Source: Bacteroidota bacterium
GTDB taxonomy: Bacteria; Bacteroidota; Bacteroidia; UKL13-3
Assembly: GCA_947507965.1 (NCBI GenBank)
Contig: CANNQU010000023.1
Span: forward strand, 1 to 44,809
Direction of reading: 5' to 3'
DNA: 44,809 nucleotides
Position 1 is the first letter of the stretch; every line of letters starts with the position of its first letter. Made by a program: the position numbers and the translations under genes. Below the pieces are notes generated by a model that was given only the letters and a program-made list of their open reading frames with translations, made no database searches and was not told the DNA's origin. This document shows positions 34,539-44,345 of this stretch, piece by piece.

Positions 34539-36008
34539 ATGTACTCTTTCGATAACAAATTCACTACAGAAGGTCTAACCTTCGACGATGTATTAGTTCT
34601 TCCCGGTTACTCTGAAGTGCTCCCTCGAGAAACCAACACTGCAACCCATCTCACCAAAAATTTACGAATTAATGTGCCCATCATTTCTGCGGCAATGGAT
34701 ACCGTTACCGAGTATCAATTAGCCATAGCGATGGCGCGTGAAGGTGGCCTAGGTATCATTCATAAAAACATGAGTATTGAGCAACAGGCTCGTCAAATAC
34801 GCAAAGTAAAACGCTCAGAAAGCGGCATGATCCTCGACCCCATCACCTTACTTGAAGATCAGGTTATTGAGGATGCCCTAAAAATTATGCGGGAATTTAA
34901 AATTGGAGGAATACCCGTAATTGATGGAAATGGGAAACTAAAAGGAATAATTACCAATCGTGACCTTCGTTTTGAGAAAGACAATACCAAAAAGATTTTT
35001 GAGGTGATGACCAAAAATAATCTTATTGTAGCACCCGAAAAAACAGACTTTGATACCGCCGAAAAACTATTGCAGCAGTATAAAATTGAAAAGCTACCGG
35101 TGGTTGATAAAGATAATAAATTAGTCGGCCTTATTACGTTCAAGGATATTTTAAAGGTTAAGTCGAACCCTAATTCATGTAAGGACAGTTTTGGTAGGTT
35201 GCGCGTGGGTGCAGCTGTTGGCGTTACTGCCGACACGGAAGAACGTATCGATGCGTTAATTCATGCTGGTGCCGACACTATTATTATTGACACGGCTCAT
35301 GGCCACAGTAAAGGGGTAATTAATGAGCTTAAAAAAGCTAAGCTCCGACATTCTGAATACGATTTTATTGTTGGAAATATTGCCACTTACGATGGTGCAA
35401 AAGCATTGGTTGACGCTGGCGCCAGTGCGGTAAAAGTGGGTGTTGGGCCGGGTTCCATTTGTACCACACGAATTATTGCTGGTATTGGTGTTCCGCAACT
35501 CACCGCCATTAATGAGGCCGCCAAGGCTTGTCAACCTGCTGGTGTTTCGGTTATTGCTGATGGAGGAATACGATATAGCGGTGACATCGTGAAAGCGATT
35601 GTTGCCGGTGCCGATTGTATCATGGCTGGATCGCTATTTGCCGGAGTGGAAGAAAGTCCTGGTGAAACCATCATATTTGATGGAAGAAAAGTAAAATCTT
35701 ATCGTGGTATGGGAAGCATCGAAGCCATGGAAAAGGGAAGCAAAGACCGCTATTTCCAAGATGCGGAGGAAGAAATTTCAAAACTGGTTCCTGAAGGAAT
35801 CGTTGGCCATGTTCCTTTTAAAGGAGAGCTACGTGAAGTTATGTATCAATATATTGGCGGGCTAAGGGCAGGAATGGGTTATTGCGGAGCAAATACAATA
35901 AAAGAATTACAAGCCGCCAAATTCATTCGTATTACCGGTGCTGGGATGAAAGAAAGCCATCCACACGACGTTTTTATTACGAAAGAAGCACCTAACTATT
36001 CACGATAG
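34539..36008 (+). CDS. guaB: IMP dehydrogenase
   Basis: This 489-residue enzyme oxidises IMP to XMP with NAD, the first committed step of GMP synthesis. The start [20 protein letters not shown] is typical. Two CBS domains occupy about residues 95-210. The active-site loop is [15 protein letters not shown] with the catalytic Cys, the flap is [10 protein letters not shown], and KDRYFQ follows. Length is normal. It stands alone, with small genes pointing the other way downstream. Confidence 0.97.
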   Translation: MYSFDNKFTTEGLTFDDVLVLPGYSEVLPRETNTATHLTKNLRINVPIISAAMDTVTEYQLAIAMAREGGLGIIHKNMSIEQQARQIRKVKRSESGMILDPITLLEDQVIEDALKIMREFKIGGIPVIDGNGKLKGIITNRDLRFEKDNTKKIFEVMTKNNLIVAPEKTDFDTAEKLLQQYKIEKLPVVDKDNKLVGLITFKDILKVKSNPNSCKDSFGRLRVGAAVGVTADTEERIDALIHAGADTIIIDTAHGHSKGVINELKKAKLRHSEYDFIVGNIATYDGAKALVDAGASAVKVGVGPGSICTTRIIAGIGVPQLTAINEAAKACQPAGVSVIADGGIRYSGDIVKAIVAGADCIMAGSLFAGVEESPGETIIFDGRKVKSYRGMGSIEAMEKGSKDRYFQDAEEEISKLVPEGIVGHVPFKGELREVMYQYIGGLRAGMGYCGANTIKELQAAKFIRITGAGMKESHPHDVFITKEAPNYSR

Positions 36009-36066
36009 AAAGGTAAAAACGAAGCATCTGATTTCTTCGAATGGGTAATACACCCGTTAATATTTC

Positions 36067-36399
36067 TTAGTCCTTGGGCTTAATCGCTTCGATTTTCTTG
36101 GGTTCCGTCGCTTGGGGTATATCAGCCGATTTCTGCTTCTCCCCTTCCTTCGGCTTATCGGCCTGCCGTGGTTTATCTGCAGCAGCCTGCACTGGCTTAC
36201 ACACCTTACAAGGCACATAGCCTGCCTTCTTTGCATCAGCTATCGTCATTCCTTTTTTACCATTACCAGCAACAGAACAAGTTTTAATATGATACTTCTT
36301 TCCTGTTTCTTGCACGTATACCGTTTGCGAAAATGAGTTCATCGTAATCAAGGTGAAGAGCGCAACCACTCCAATTGCAGTTCTATCAAAATGTTTCAT
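36067..36399 (-). CDS. Small secreted protein with HxxxC/PCxxC motif
   Basis: This protein has about 110 residues from the ATG ending at 36399, chosen because MKHFDRTAIG starts the signal peptide (cleavage probably after NSFSQ). The core YVQETGKKYHIKTCSV...GYVPCKVCKP has two Cys plus a PCxxC pair, a pattern seen in small Ada-like zinc-binding modules of secreted proteins. The C-terminal third is a Lys/Pro/Glu-rich low-complexity tail. Metal binding is inferred. Confidence 0.72.
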   Translation of the reverse strand: MKHFDRTAIGVVALFTLITMNSFSQTVYVQETGKKYHIKTCSVAGNGKKGMTIADAKKAGYVPCKVCKPVQAAADKPRQADKPKEGEKQKSADIPQATEPKKIEAIKPKD

Positions 36400-36417
36400 G
36401 ACAATTTTATTAGATAG

Positions 36418-36425
36418 CAAAATTA
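36418..36425 (-). promoter_or_regulatory. -7 box for the small secreted protein
   Basis: TAATTTTG on the - strand matches TAnnTTTG exactly, about 19 bp before the start at 36399. Confidence 0.45.
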
Positions 36426-36535
36426 AAAAAGCAAATTGTTTTTTGCTGGTCTATGTTGTTAATGTTTCATAGCGTCGCTATTCACCTGGTTTAAATAGGA
36501 CTATTTGGTAGTTTATAGGCAATTAAAAAAAATAG

Positions 36536-36565
36536 TTGTTTTATTGTTTCAAATTGCTAATTTTG
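36536..36565 (+). promoter_or_regulatory. Bacteroidota-type promoter
   Basis: TTG at 36536-36538 and TAATTTTG at 36558-36565 are 19 bp apart, matching the -33/-7 pattern. The ATG at 36586 follows 20 bp later. This supports that start over an upstream in-frame one at 36505. Confidence 0.6.
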
Positions 36566-36585
36566 ACATCGAAACAATTAACATA

Positions 36586-36972
36586 ATGAATATGAGTGCC
36601 AACCAATCGAGTAGAGTCATATTATTGCTCGCCATTTGCTCCCTTGCCATTTTTGTCGTGATGGCTTTTACCAATGAATCTAAGTCTTCTACTGCTGTTA
36701 ATTCCAGTGGGGTACCTATGACTTTTGTTGAGTTTAATGAGGCTAAATCTGCCTGGAGTGTTTCACATCCGGTTGGAGCAACCCTTGGGGGTAATATTTC
36801 TAAATCTGATTTATTGCAAATCATCAATGCTGCTCCGCTCGATAGTAATATTAGCTTTTATTTCGGTAGCGATGCCAAAGGAAAAACGTTTGTCATGTTT
36901 GCTCCAACAGCCGCCAAAATTGAAAGTAAAATTATACGAAACGCAGCGTTTTGCCCTAATTCCTGTGATTAA
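36586..36972 (+). CDS. Small membrane-anchored protein of unknown function
   Basis: This 128-residue protein starts at ATG 36586, as indicated by the promoter just upstream. One hydrophobic segment (ILLLAICSLAIFVVMAF, about residues 10-27) acts as a signal anchor or signal peptide. The remaining 100 residues are predicted soluble and extracytoplasmic, ending in a Cys pair (FCPNSCD). I recognise no family. Confidence 0.6.
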   Translation: MNMSANQSSRVILLLAICSLAIFVVMAFTNESKSSTAVNSSGVPMTFVEFNEAKSAWSVSHPVGATLGGNISKSDLLQIINAAPLDSNISFYFGSDAKGKTFVMFAPTAAKIESKIIRNAAFCPNSCD

Positions 36973-37223
36973 ACAAAAATTGTTTGATCGCCTCAGAAAC
37001 AAGCCGATTGTTCTTTTGTGGGTCATGCAGTCACTTCTCGTTTCCAACCTTAATCCACCGTTTTGCTCAATAAGACCTGGTTTTCGCAGCACTGTATTCT
37101 CCAAAACAATGCACCATGATACTTGGCGTGCCCTCTCGTTTGCCATTCAAACGGGCAACAAATAGATTTTCGAGGTTATTTATTATGTTTTGTTGCAAAA
37201 TATAATTTATTTGCTTTAACAAA

Positions 37224-38243
37224 ATGTCACTCCTCACTCAAATAATATATAAGCTAAGGCTTTATACACTAGCAAAACCATTTTATGGTGGTTGTGGGCA
37301 TATCATAACCCTGCATCGAGTAGTAGAAAAAAAGGACACAAACAGAATCGTGTGGAGCAGTAATTTGGAAGTTACAACAACCTACCTGGACGAAACGTTA
37401 ACCTACTTTACGAGTCACAACTACGATGTTATAAGCCTAGATGAAATGCGACAACGTTTAATGGATGGAAGTTCAAATAAAAAATTCGTTGTTTTTACTT
37501 TTGATGATGGATATGAGGATAATTTTACGTTGGCCTACCCTATTTTTAAAAAGCATAACTTACCTTTTGCTATCTATATCACCAAAGCCTTAATTGAGAA
37601 CAATTTAAAATGCTGGTGGTATGATATTGAAGATGTATTGCTCTGTTACCCAAACATCCATATTGGTGATATGATTTTAGAAACAACCAGTCAAGCTCAA
37701 AAAGAAGAAGCTTATCTAAAAATTCGTGCTCGCATAATACACTCCTCCTTCGAGAGCGGATACACCTTTTACCAAACACTGATAGCAAAATATCCACCTT
37801 GTAAACCTCGTTCACAAAGGAAAGCCATGAGTATCGATCAACTGCTAACGCTGAATGACGATGCGCTGGTAACTCTTGGCGCGCATACGGTTAATCATTA
37901 TTCGTTGAGTATGTTACAGTTGGCCGAAGCCACCTGGGAAGTATTGGAGTGTAAATTATATTTAGAAACCCTTTTACAAAAACCGGTAGAGCATTTTGCC
38001 TACCCTTATGGAAGTATGGATGAGGTGGGCGAGCGAGAGGCGAAAATTGTACAAGAAACAGGGTTTATTACTGGAACAACAACACGTGTAGCCAATATTT
38101 TTAAACAACACAAAAATCATTTTTTTGCCCTGCCCCGCATTCCTTTAATCGAAAGCCCGAAAGAAAAAAGATTTTTCAAGATGAGCCTTTCCGGCTTTTT
38201 GCCCGCTTACTTACACGCAGGTAAACGTGTGGTAACCCTTTAA
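37224..38243 (+). CDS. Polysaccharide deacetylase family protein
   Basis: This 339-residue NodB-type carbohydrate esterase (CE4-like) has VFTFDDGYEDNF with the Asp pair, LGAHTVNHYSL carrying the HxxxH metal ligands, and HFAYPYGSMDEVGE. ITLHRVV near the N terminus is the usual beta-1 motif. It would remove N-acetyl groups from a cell-surface or envelope polysaccharide. There is no cleavable signal peptide, so a cytoplasmic or membrane-associated location is likely. It is convergent with gpsA. Confidence 0.87.
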   Translation: MSLLTQIIYKLRLYTLAKPFYGGCGHIITLHRVVEKKDTNRIVWSSNLEVTTTYLDETLTYFTSHNYDVISLDEMRQRLMDGSSNKKFVVFTFDDGYEDNFTLAYPIFKKHNLPFAIYITKALIENNLKCWWYDIEDVLLCYPNIHIGDMILETTSQAQKEEAYLKIRARIIHSSFESGYTFYQTLIAKYPPCKPRSQRKAMSIDQLLTLNDDALVTLGAHTVNHYSLSMLQLAEATWEVLECKLYLETLLQKPVEHFAYPYGSMDEVGEREAKIVQETGFITGTTTRVANIFKQHKNHFFALPRIPLIESPKEKRFFKMSLSGFLPAYLHAGKRVVTL

Positions 38244-38368
38244 GTAAGTTTCAATAAGGCTACTTGAAATATTCACCCCTTTGGATCTTCTTACTTGAAC
38301 CTTGCTTTATTTGCCCAAAGTGGCTCCATCAACTCGATAAGAACCAGAACAAAAAATATCATTGGTTA

Positions 38369-39376
38369 TTAACTAAGATTCTCGGTGATCTCTTTTATTT
38401 CGAGCCGGGCCGATTTTTTTTGATACAATATATTATAAACGGCCGTCATAATGGGCATATCCACTTTATACCTCTTGTTTATTTCAAACATACATTTGCT
38501 GGCATAATAGCCTTCCGCTATCATATTCATTTCCATTTGTGCAAACTTAACAGAGCAACCCTTTCCAATCATGGTTCCAAACATTCGATTACGGCTATAT
38601 AAGGAGTAAGCCGTTACCAATAAGTCGCCCAGATAGGCGCTCTCTTTTACATCCCGATGAATGGGTTTCACCACATCAATAAATCGTTTCATTTCACGAA
38701 TCGCATTGGCCACTAAAACCGACTGGAAATTATCGCCATAACCTAGTCCGTGGCAAATACCGCTTGCTAAAGCATACACGTTTTTCAATACCGCTCCATA
38801 TTCTGCTCCAACCAAATCTTCATTTATATTGGTTTTTATATAGGTGCATTTTAAATTCCTCTCGATAGCTTCGGCCGCGGGTTTACTGCCTCCACAAAGT
38901 GTTAAATACGATAATCGCTCCAGCGCTACTTCTTCTGCGTGGCATGGTCCTGCGATAGCCGCTTGTTGACTTTCTGCTATACCAAACTGCTTCTTTAAAT
39001 AATCGGCAACCACTAAATTATATTGAGGCACCACCCCTTTTATTGCCGAGACCACTATTTTGTTTTTGAACAGGGTTGAATCACATGCTTTCAAGGTGTC
39101 GTGTAAAAATGCCGATGGCACAGCGAACACAATAATCTGGCTTGACTTTATTGCTTTTAGGATATCGTGTGTCAGGCTAACTTTTTTAAGGTCGAAGGCT
39201 ACATCACTAAGATAATTAGGGTTATGCTTAAACTTTTTTATATGTGCAATGGTTTCCTCTTTACGTAACCACCAGGTAACATTCTTTGGTGATTTGTTAT
39301 CACATAAAATTTTCACTAGAGCCGTGGCCCAACTGCCTCCTCCAATAACGGTTATGTTTTGCTTGCTACTTTTCAT
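38369..39376 (-). CDS. gpsA: Glycerol-3-phosphate dehydrogenase [NAD(P)+]
   Basis: This 335-residue enzyme makes sn-glycerol 3-phosphate from dihydroxyacetone phosphate for phospholipid synthesis. It has the nucleotide motif VIGGGSWATAL, VSAIKGV, AIAGPCHAEEV, and the catalytic Lys region YGAVLKNVYALASGICHGL. Length is normal. It lies 8 bp downstream of the E1 dehydrogenase gene, so the two may be co-transcribed. Confidence 0.95.
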   Translation of the reverse strand: MKSSKQNITVIGGGSWATALVKILCDNKSPKNVTWWLRKEETIAHIKKFKHNPNYLSDVAFDLKKVSLTHDILKAIKSSQIIVFAVPSAFLHDTLKACDSTLFKNKIVVSAIKGVVPQYNLVVADYLKKQFGIAESQQAAIAGPCHAEEVALERLSYLTLCGGSKPAAEAIERNLKCTYIKTNINEDLVGAEYGAVLKNVYALASGICHGLGYGDNFQSVLVANAIREMKRFIDVVKPIHRDVKESAYLGDLLVTAYSLYSRNRMFGTMIGKGCSVKFAQMEMNMIAEGYYASKCMFEINKRYKVDMPIMTAVYNILYQKKSARLEIKEITENLS

Positions 39377-39384
39377 GCTACTTT

Positions 39385-41391
39385 TTAAAAATCCAAAAGT
39401 TTTTTAAGGCTCTCAATGATTCTTTGTTTTGGTAAGAAATTTTGTTCCAACGGTGCACTAAAAGGTACCGGAGTATCCAACGATGCCGTACGTATAACCG
39501 GAGCATCTAAAAATTCGAAGCAATGTTCACTAATCCATGCCGTTATTTCTGCTCCAATTCCACCCGTTAAACAATCTTCATGAAACACAATTACTTTACC
39601 TGTTTTAATTACGGCTGCCCTTACGGCTTCTTTATCCCAAGGCAACAAACTTCTTAAATCTAATATTTCAATGGTAAACGTTGGAAATTTTAACGCGGCT
39701 TCCAGTGCCCAATGTACCGCAGCCCCATACGTAATAATCGTCGCGTCGTTGCCTTCGTTTACGCTATTTGCTTTCCCAATTTCTATTTCATAATAGCCAT
39801 CGGGCACCTTGGTTTCATTGCTTCTATACAAGCCTTTATGTTCGAAAAATAATATGGGATTGGGATCCTTGAAGGAAGCTAATAATAGCCCCTTGGCATC
39901 ATACGCATTACTTGGGTATACTACTTTTAATCCCGGTGTATGCACAAACCAGGCTTCATTGCTTTGGCTGTGAAATGGCCCTGCTGCTGCACCTGCGCCA
40001 GTGGGCATGCGTATCACCACATCGGCACATTGGCCCCAACGATAGTTGTTTTTAGCTAGATTATTTATGATCTGATTAAATCCACAGGTTACAAAATCGG
40101 CAAACTGCATTTCCATCATCGTTTTAAATCCCTTTATACTTAAACCTAAAGAGGCTCCAACGATGGCGCTTTCACATAGAGGCGTATTTCGTACGCGATG
40201 TTTTCCATATTTCTCGGCTAAACCTTGTGTTATTTTAAATGCCCCACCATAATCGGCAATATCCTGCCCCATTAAAATTAAGTTATCCCAGGTGTGCATG
40301 GCAATATCCAACGCATCGCTAAGGGCATCAATAAATCGTTTATTGTTTTCTGTCGGAATGGTTGGGGAGGTGACTACCGGATATTCAAAGATTCCTTTTT
40401 CATAGGTTTTTACAGTTGCATACACATCGGCTATTTCGTGGGCTGTGTTAGGCACAATTTCAGGCATTGCCAATACGTTCTCCACGCCTAATTCAATCTC
40501 ATTTTTTATCTCCTCGCGTATTTCGTGAATCATCCTTTCATGGAGGATGTTTAGGCTAACCAAATACTGTTCATAGTTTTTTAGTGGGTCCTTCTGAGCC
40601 CAAAGATCAAATAACTCCTGAGGTACATACTTCGTACCACTTGCTTCTTCATGTCCGCGCATTCTAAAAGTCATACACTCGAGTAAAACCGGCCTTGGAT
40701 TATTTCTAATATCCTCTGCTATCTTACTCACCGAATGGTACACGTCTAAAATATTATTCCCATCGATTTGTAATGCTTCTATGCCATAACCAATGGCTTT
40801 ATCAACAAAATATTTAAATTTATATTGTTCGTTGGATGGCGTTGATAATCCATAACCATTATTCTCTATCAAAAATAGTACCGGCAAATTCCATACGGAA
40901 GCAACATTAATCGCTTCATGAAAATCGCCTTGACTTGCCCCTCCATCACCACTATAAACCATGGTGACTTTTTTATCTTTGCCTAGTATTGAGCCCAATG
41001 CAATGCCATCGGCCACCCCAAGCATAGCGCCTAGGTGTGAAATCATGCCCACAATATGAAACTCATTAGTGCCAAAATGAAAAGATCGTTCCCTTCCATT
41101 GGAGAATCCTTCTTTTTTGCCCTGCCATTGTGCAAACAGTTTTTCAAACGAAAGATTTCGAGAAGTAAAAACGCCCAGATTTCGATGTAATGGCAATACA
41201 TATTCATCGTCGTGCAAAGCCATGGTAGAACCCACTGCAATAGCTTCTTGCCCAATACCACTGAACCACTTACTTACCCTTCCTTGACGTAAGAGGATGA
41301 GCATCTTCTCTTCGATCATACGTGGTTTAACAAGGCCTTTGTAAAAGTCCAGCAACTGGGTGTCGGATAACTCTTTTCGATCGAAAATCAT
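39385..41391 (-). CDS. 2-oxoacid dehydrogenase E1, fused alpha-beta subunits
   Basis: This 668-residue TPP-dependent E1 component has both subunits in one chain. The alpha part (to about 330) contains the TPP/Mg motif SGDGGASQGDFHEAINVAS and ENNGYGLSTP. The beta part (from about 350) contains DALDIAMHTWDNLILMGQDI, NTPLCESAIVGASLGLS and FADFVTCGFNQIINN. Fused E1s of this kind are frequent in Bacteroidota and are usually called branched-chain 2-oxoacid dehydrogenase. Pyruvate or acetoin dehydrogenase cannot be excluded. No E2 or E3 gene is nearby. Confidence 0.9.
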   Translation of the reverse strand: MIFDRKELSDTQLLDFYKGLVKPRMIEEKMLILLRQGRVSKWFSGIGQEAIAVGSTMALHDDEYVLPLHRNLGVFTSRNLSFEKLFAQWQGKKEGFSNGRERSFHFGTNEFHIVGMISHLGAMLGVADGIALGSILGKDKKVTMVYSGDGGASQGDFHEAINVASVWNLPVLFLIENNGYGLSTPSNEQYKFKYFVDKAIGYGIEALQIDGNNILDVYHSVSKIAEDIRNNPRPVLLECMTFRMRGHEEASGTKYVPQELFDLWAQKDPLKNYEQYLVSLNILHERMIHEIREEIKNEIELGVENVLAMPEIVPNTAHEIADVYATVKTYEKGIFEYPVVTSPTIPTENNKRFIDALSDALDIAMHTWDNLILMGQDIADYGGAFKITQGLAEKYGKHRVRNTPLCESAIVGASLGLSIKGFKTMMEMQFADFVTCGFNQIINNLAKNNYRWGQCADVVIRMPTGAGAAAGPFHSQSNEAWFVHTPGLKVVYPSNAYDAKGLLLASFKDPNPILFFEHKGLYRSNETKVPDGYYEIEIGKANSVNEGNDATIITYGAAVHWALEAALKFPTFTIEILDLRSLLPWDKEAVRAAVIKTGKVIVFHEDCLTGGIGAEITAWISEHCFEFLDAPVIRTASLDTPVPFSAPLEQNFLPKQRIIESLKKLLDF

Positions 41392-41453
41392 TTTGTGCTC
41401 GGTAATCGGTGGTCAATAAATTTATCTTTCGTAATTATTTTATACATTCTCCG

Positions 41454-42461
41454 CTACTCCTTTTGGGCTTCAATTAGATGTGCTTCAGCCAGGTACTCCG
41501 CAATTTGAACTGCATTGGTAGCGGCTCCTTTTCTTAAATTATCACTCACTATCCAAAGGTTCAAGGTTTTGGCTTGGCTTTCATCTCTTCGTATTCGTCC
41601 TACAAAAACATCATCCTTCTCATGAGCGTGAATTGGCATTGGGTATTGGAGCTTTGCGATATCATCTGTTACCTTAACCCCTTTGGTTTTTTGTAAAATA
41701 GCTCTAACCTCATTTAATTCGAATTCAGTTTCAAAAGAAACATTTACACTTTCGCTATGCCCTCCCATTACCGGCACTCTAACACAGGTGGCCGTAACGT
41801 TGATGTTTTCGTCGCCAAATATCTTTTGTGTTTCATGCACCATTTTCATTTCTTCTTTCGTATATCCATTCTCTAAAAAAACATCGATTTGTGGTAATAA
41901 ATTCAAATCGATTTTATGTGGATAAGCCTTCTCACTTTCTATGTTGTTTCGCTCGTCCATGAGTTGTTTTACTGCTTTTATTCCGGTACCGGTTACACTT
42001 TGATACGTGCTCACTACAATTCGATTGATCTTATACCTTTTATGTAAATCGGCCAAGGCCACCACCATTTGAATCGTGCTGCAATTGGGGTTAGCTATTA
42101 TTTTAGAGTTTGGCGTGATAACGAAGGCATTAATCTCTGGAACGACTAATGGGCATTTGTCATTCATGCGCCAAGCCGATGAATTATCAATTACATAGGT
42201 TCCATTGGCTTCAAACTTTTCCGCCCATGCCAGCGATGTGGTGCCTCCGGCTGAAAAAATGGCAATTTGAGGTTTAGCATCTACTGCTGTCTGAACACTG
42301 ACAACCGTATAATTCCTGTTTTTAAATAAAATGGTCTTTCCGATCGACTTCTCGGAGGCTGCAACGATTAATTCAGATACTGGAAAATTACGTTCAGCTA
42401 ACACTTCAAGCATTTTACTGCCCACTAATCCGGTGGCTCCGATAATTGCAACTTTATACAT
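41454..42461 (-). CDS. asd: Aspartate-semialdehyde dehydrogenase
   Basis: This 335-residue enzyme reduces aspartyl phosphate to aspartate semialdehyde for Lys, Met, Thr and diaminopimelate. It has the N-terminal motif VAIIGATGLVGSKML, the catalytic Cys in ANPNCSTIQ, and the RVPVMGGHSESVNV block with the active-site His. Length and start are normal. It is divergent from recR. Confidence 0.96.
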   Translation of the reverse strand: MYKVAIIGATGLVGSKMLEVLAERNFPVSELIVAASEKSIGKTILFKNRNYTVVSVQTAVDAKPQIAIFSAGGTTSLAWAEKFEANGTYVIDNSSAWRMNDKCPLVVPEINAFVITPNSKIIANPNCSTIQMVVALADLHKRYKINRIVVSTYQSVTGTGIKAVKQLMDERNNIESEKAYPHKIDLNLLPQIDVFLENGYTKEEMKMVHETQKIFGDENINVTATCVRVPVMGGHSESVNVSFETEFELNEVRAILQKTKGVKVTDDIAKLQYPMPIHAHEKDDVFVGRIRRDESQAKTLNLWIVSDNLRKGAATNAVQIAEYLAEAHLIEAQKE

Positions 42462-42491
42462 TATTTATACCCTTAACTTTAGTTATTTTTG

Positions 42492-42499
42492 CAAATATA
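42492..42499 (-). promoter_or_regulatory. -7 box for asd
   Basis: TATATTTG on the - strand matches TAnnTTTG exactly, 30 bp before the asd start at 42461. No clear -33 element was seen. Confidence 0.5.
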
Positions 42500-42569
42500 T
42501 ATTTATGTGCTTGTTTTCATTGCATTAATTGTATCCCATTTATTACGAAGCTTTTAATATCTTTATTTT

Positions 42570-43175
42570 TTGAACTATCCATCACAAGTACTAGAACTGG
42601 TTGTAAACGAATTTTCGAAGCTACCCGGCATCGGAAAAAAAACAGCCTTACGATTAGCGTTACATTTAATAAAACGTAAGAAACAGGAGCTGCTTTTTTT
42701 TAGTGATGCGCTGCAAAAACTAGCCAATGATATCCATTATTGTAAGCGTTGTCATAATGTTAGCGATTCGGATCTTTGTGAAATTTGTAGTAGCTTCTCT
42801 CGTAAAAAAGAACAACTTTGCGTGGTTGAAGATTTACGTGATGTAATGGCTATTGAAAACACCCAACAATATTTCGGCGTATATCATGTGCTGGGCGGTG
42901 TTATTGCCCCAATGGAAGGTATTGGGCCCGACACCTTGAATATAGATAGCCTTTTAAAACGGGTGGAAACCAAAGAGGTAAAAGAAATTATTCTAGCCTT
43001 AAATGCCACCTTGGAAGGCGACACCACAGCATTCTATCTCTCTAAAAAACTCCAACCCTATGACGTAAAAATTTCTACTATCTCCCGAGGCATCTCTGTT
43101 GGTGGTGAATTAGAATATGCTGACGAAATTACGCTGGGAAGGGCCATTACGTCAAGGGTAAACTATGGCGACTAA
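42570..43175 (+). CDS. recR: Recombination protein RecR
   Basis: This 201-residue RecR acts with RecFO in loading RecA at gaps. In order it has a helix-hairpin-helix (FSKLPGIGKKTALRLALHL), a four-Cys zinc finger (YCKRCHNVSDSDLCEICSS), and a Toprim domain (LCVVEDLRDVMAIE... ) with the C-terminal Walker-like SRGISVGGELEY. The conserved start NYPSQVLELVV begins at TTG with no in-frame ATG upstream, so TTG is the start. Confidence 0.95.
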   Translation: MNYPSQVLELVVNEFSKLPGIGKKTALRLALHLIKRKKQELLFFSDALQKLANDIHYCKRCHNVSDSDLCEICSSFSRKKEQLCVVEDLRDVMAIENTQQYFGVYHVLGGVIAPMEGIGPDTLNIDSLLKRVETKEVKEIILALNATLEGDTTAFYLSKKLQPYDVKISTISRGISVGGELEYADEITLGRAITSRVNYGD

Positions 43176-43187
43176 ACGTTTCTGCTC

Positions 43188-43832
43188 TTAAAAGGAACGT
43201 ACGGCTCTGAGCGAATATTTATAGCTTTTGTCATTAGCACTTTGGCTACCACTGGTATAAAAGTATTGCACCCAGGCGGTGTTAGGGCCTTTTTCACTCG
43301 AACTCCAGTATCCATCATCGGCAAAGACACCGATAGCGGCTCGGTTTAAGAATACTTTATTTAACTCGGTTAGGCTTGGCAAATACCAGTCGCTATATCC
43401 CCCCAGAACTAAATCGGAACATATTTTAGCTGCGTAGCTTCCAGTGCTTTGAGCACTCACAATGGCGCTGGTGTTTGCGTTTCCTGAGCCAAGGGTAGTA
43501 GCCACCGCTCCGGTAACTACATTAGTACCATTAAACCACTGAATGGTAGGGCCTTGATCCGTAGGGGCCACGATCAGTCCGTGACGTATTTTGGCGTCGT
43601 AACCCGGGTCGCCAGAGACAAGAATATACGCTATTTTACCTCCTTGAAAATTATCGCCGATGCTCATATAACTGCACGAACCATCATCTTCTGTTGCCTT
43701 TGCATTATAATTTGTTGACATCGGATCCATGCATCCTCGGATTTTCTTCTTACAACTATTAAGGGTGAAAGCAGTTACAAGTACAAGGGTAATAATAAAT
43801 ATAAGGGTTCGTTTGTTTGGCTGGGGTGTCAT
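43188..43832 (-). CDS. Lipoprotein with DUF1566/Lcl-like C-terminal domain
   Basis: This 214-residue protein has a signal peptide ending in a lipobox (FTLNSCKKK). A short Cys-containing stretch follows (RGCMDPMSTNYNAKATEDDG), like the repeats often found in Bacteroidota surface proteins. The C-terminal part (GGYSDWYLPSLTELNKVF, GYWSSSE, SLRAVRSF) is the DUF1566/Lcl type. The function of that domain is not well defined. Convergent with recR, 12 bp apart. Confidence 0.85.
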   Translation of the reverse strand: MTPQPNKRTLIFIITLVLVTAFTLNSCKKKIRGCMDPMSTNYNAKATEDDGSCSYMSIGDNFQGGKIAYILVSGDPGYDAKIRHGLIVAPTDQGPTIQWFNGTNVVTGAVATTLGSGNANTSAIVSAQSTGSYAAKICSDLVLGGYSDWYLPSLTELNKVFLNRAAIGVFADDGYWSSSEKGPNTAWVQYFYTSGSQSANDKSYKYSLRAVRSF

Positions 43833-43917
43833 TTTAAAGATTTAATTTTTGGTCAAATAAAGTGAAAAGTATTGGGGGGGAAAAATCAGTTTGTAAATAT
43901 CTTCTATAAAAACTAAA

Positions 43918-43959
43918 ACTCCTCTTCCTTAGTGTGTTAAACAATAGGGGAAGAGGAGT
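43918..43959 (-). terminator. Rho-independent terminator
   Basis: ACTCCTCTTCC (43918-43928) and GGAAGAGGAGT (43949-43959) form a perfect 11-bp stem with a 20-nt loop. On the - strand it is followed by a T-rich run (TTTAGTTTTT). It lies 49 bp after the stop of the truncated T9SS gene, whose message it would end. Confidence 0.72.
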
Positions 43960-44007
43960 GATTTTAGAAAAGGCAAAAAACGTTGCCTTTTAGGTTACGA
44001 GAATGGA

Positions 44008-44304
44008 TTATTCTTTTATCAATCTGGATGTTGAAACGTTGCCACCAATGATTGATTGAACAACATAAATCCCTTTTGGAAGGCTAGCAATATCCAAGAT
44101 TAGAGACAATGCGTTTGGCGTTGATATTAATACTTCCTGTCCTAAAACATTAAACAATGAAACACTAGTGATGCTTTGGCTGGCTTCAATTGTTATGCTG
44201 GTGGTGGTTGGATTTGGATAAATTTTTGTTACACCCTCCTCGGTGGTGTTAATGCCGATAGAAGATTTTCTGAAATATACATTATCAACGTAAACAGTGC
44301 TAGT
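44008..44304 (-). pseudogene. 5'-truncated remnant of a T9SS-sorted protein
   Basis: The - strand frame encodes about 98 residues starting STVYVDNVYFRK and ending with a type IX sorting domain (KIYPNPTTTSITIEASQ, LFNVLGQEV, LPKGIYVVQS, SRLIKE, stop at 44008). A TAA at 44305-44307 stands directly upstream and there is no start codon or signal peptide. A sorting tail is useless without a cargo domain, so this is the leftover of a longer gene. A good terminator still follows it. Confidence 0.72.
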
Positions 44305-44345
44305 TTAGAAGAGGCTACACAAAATTCGAAAAATTCTAACTCACA

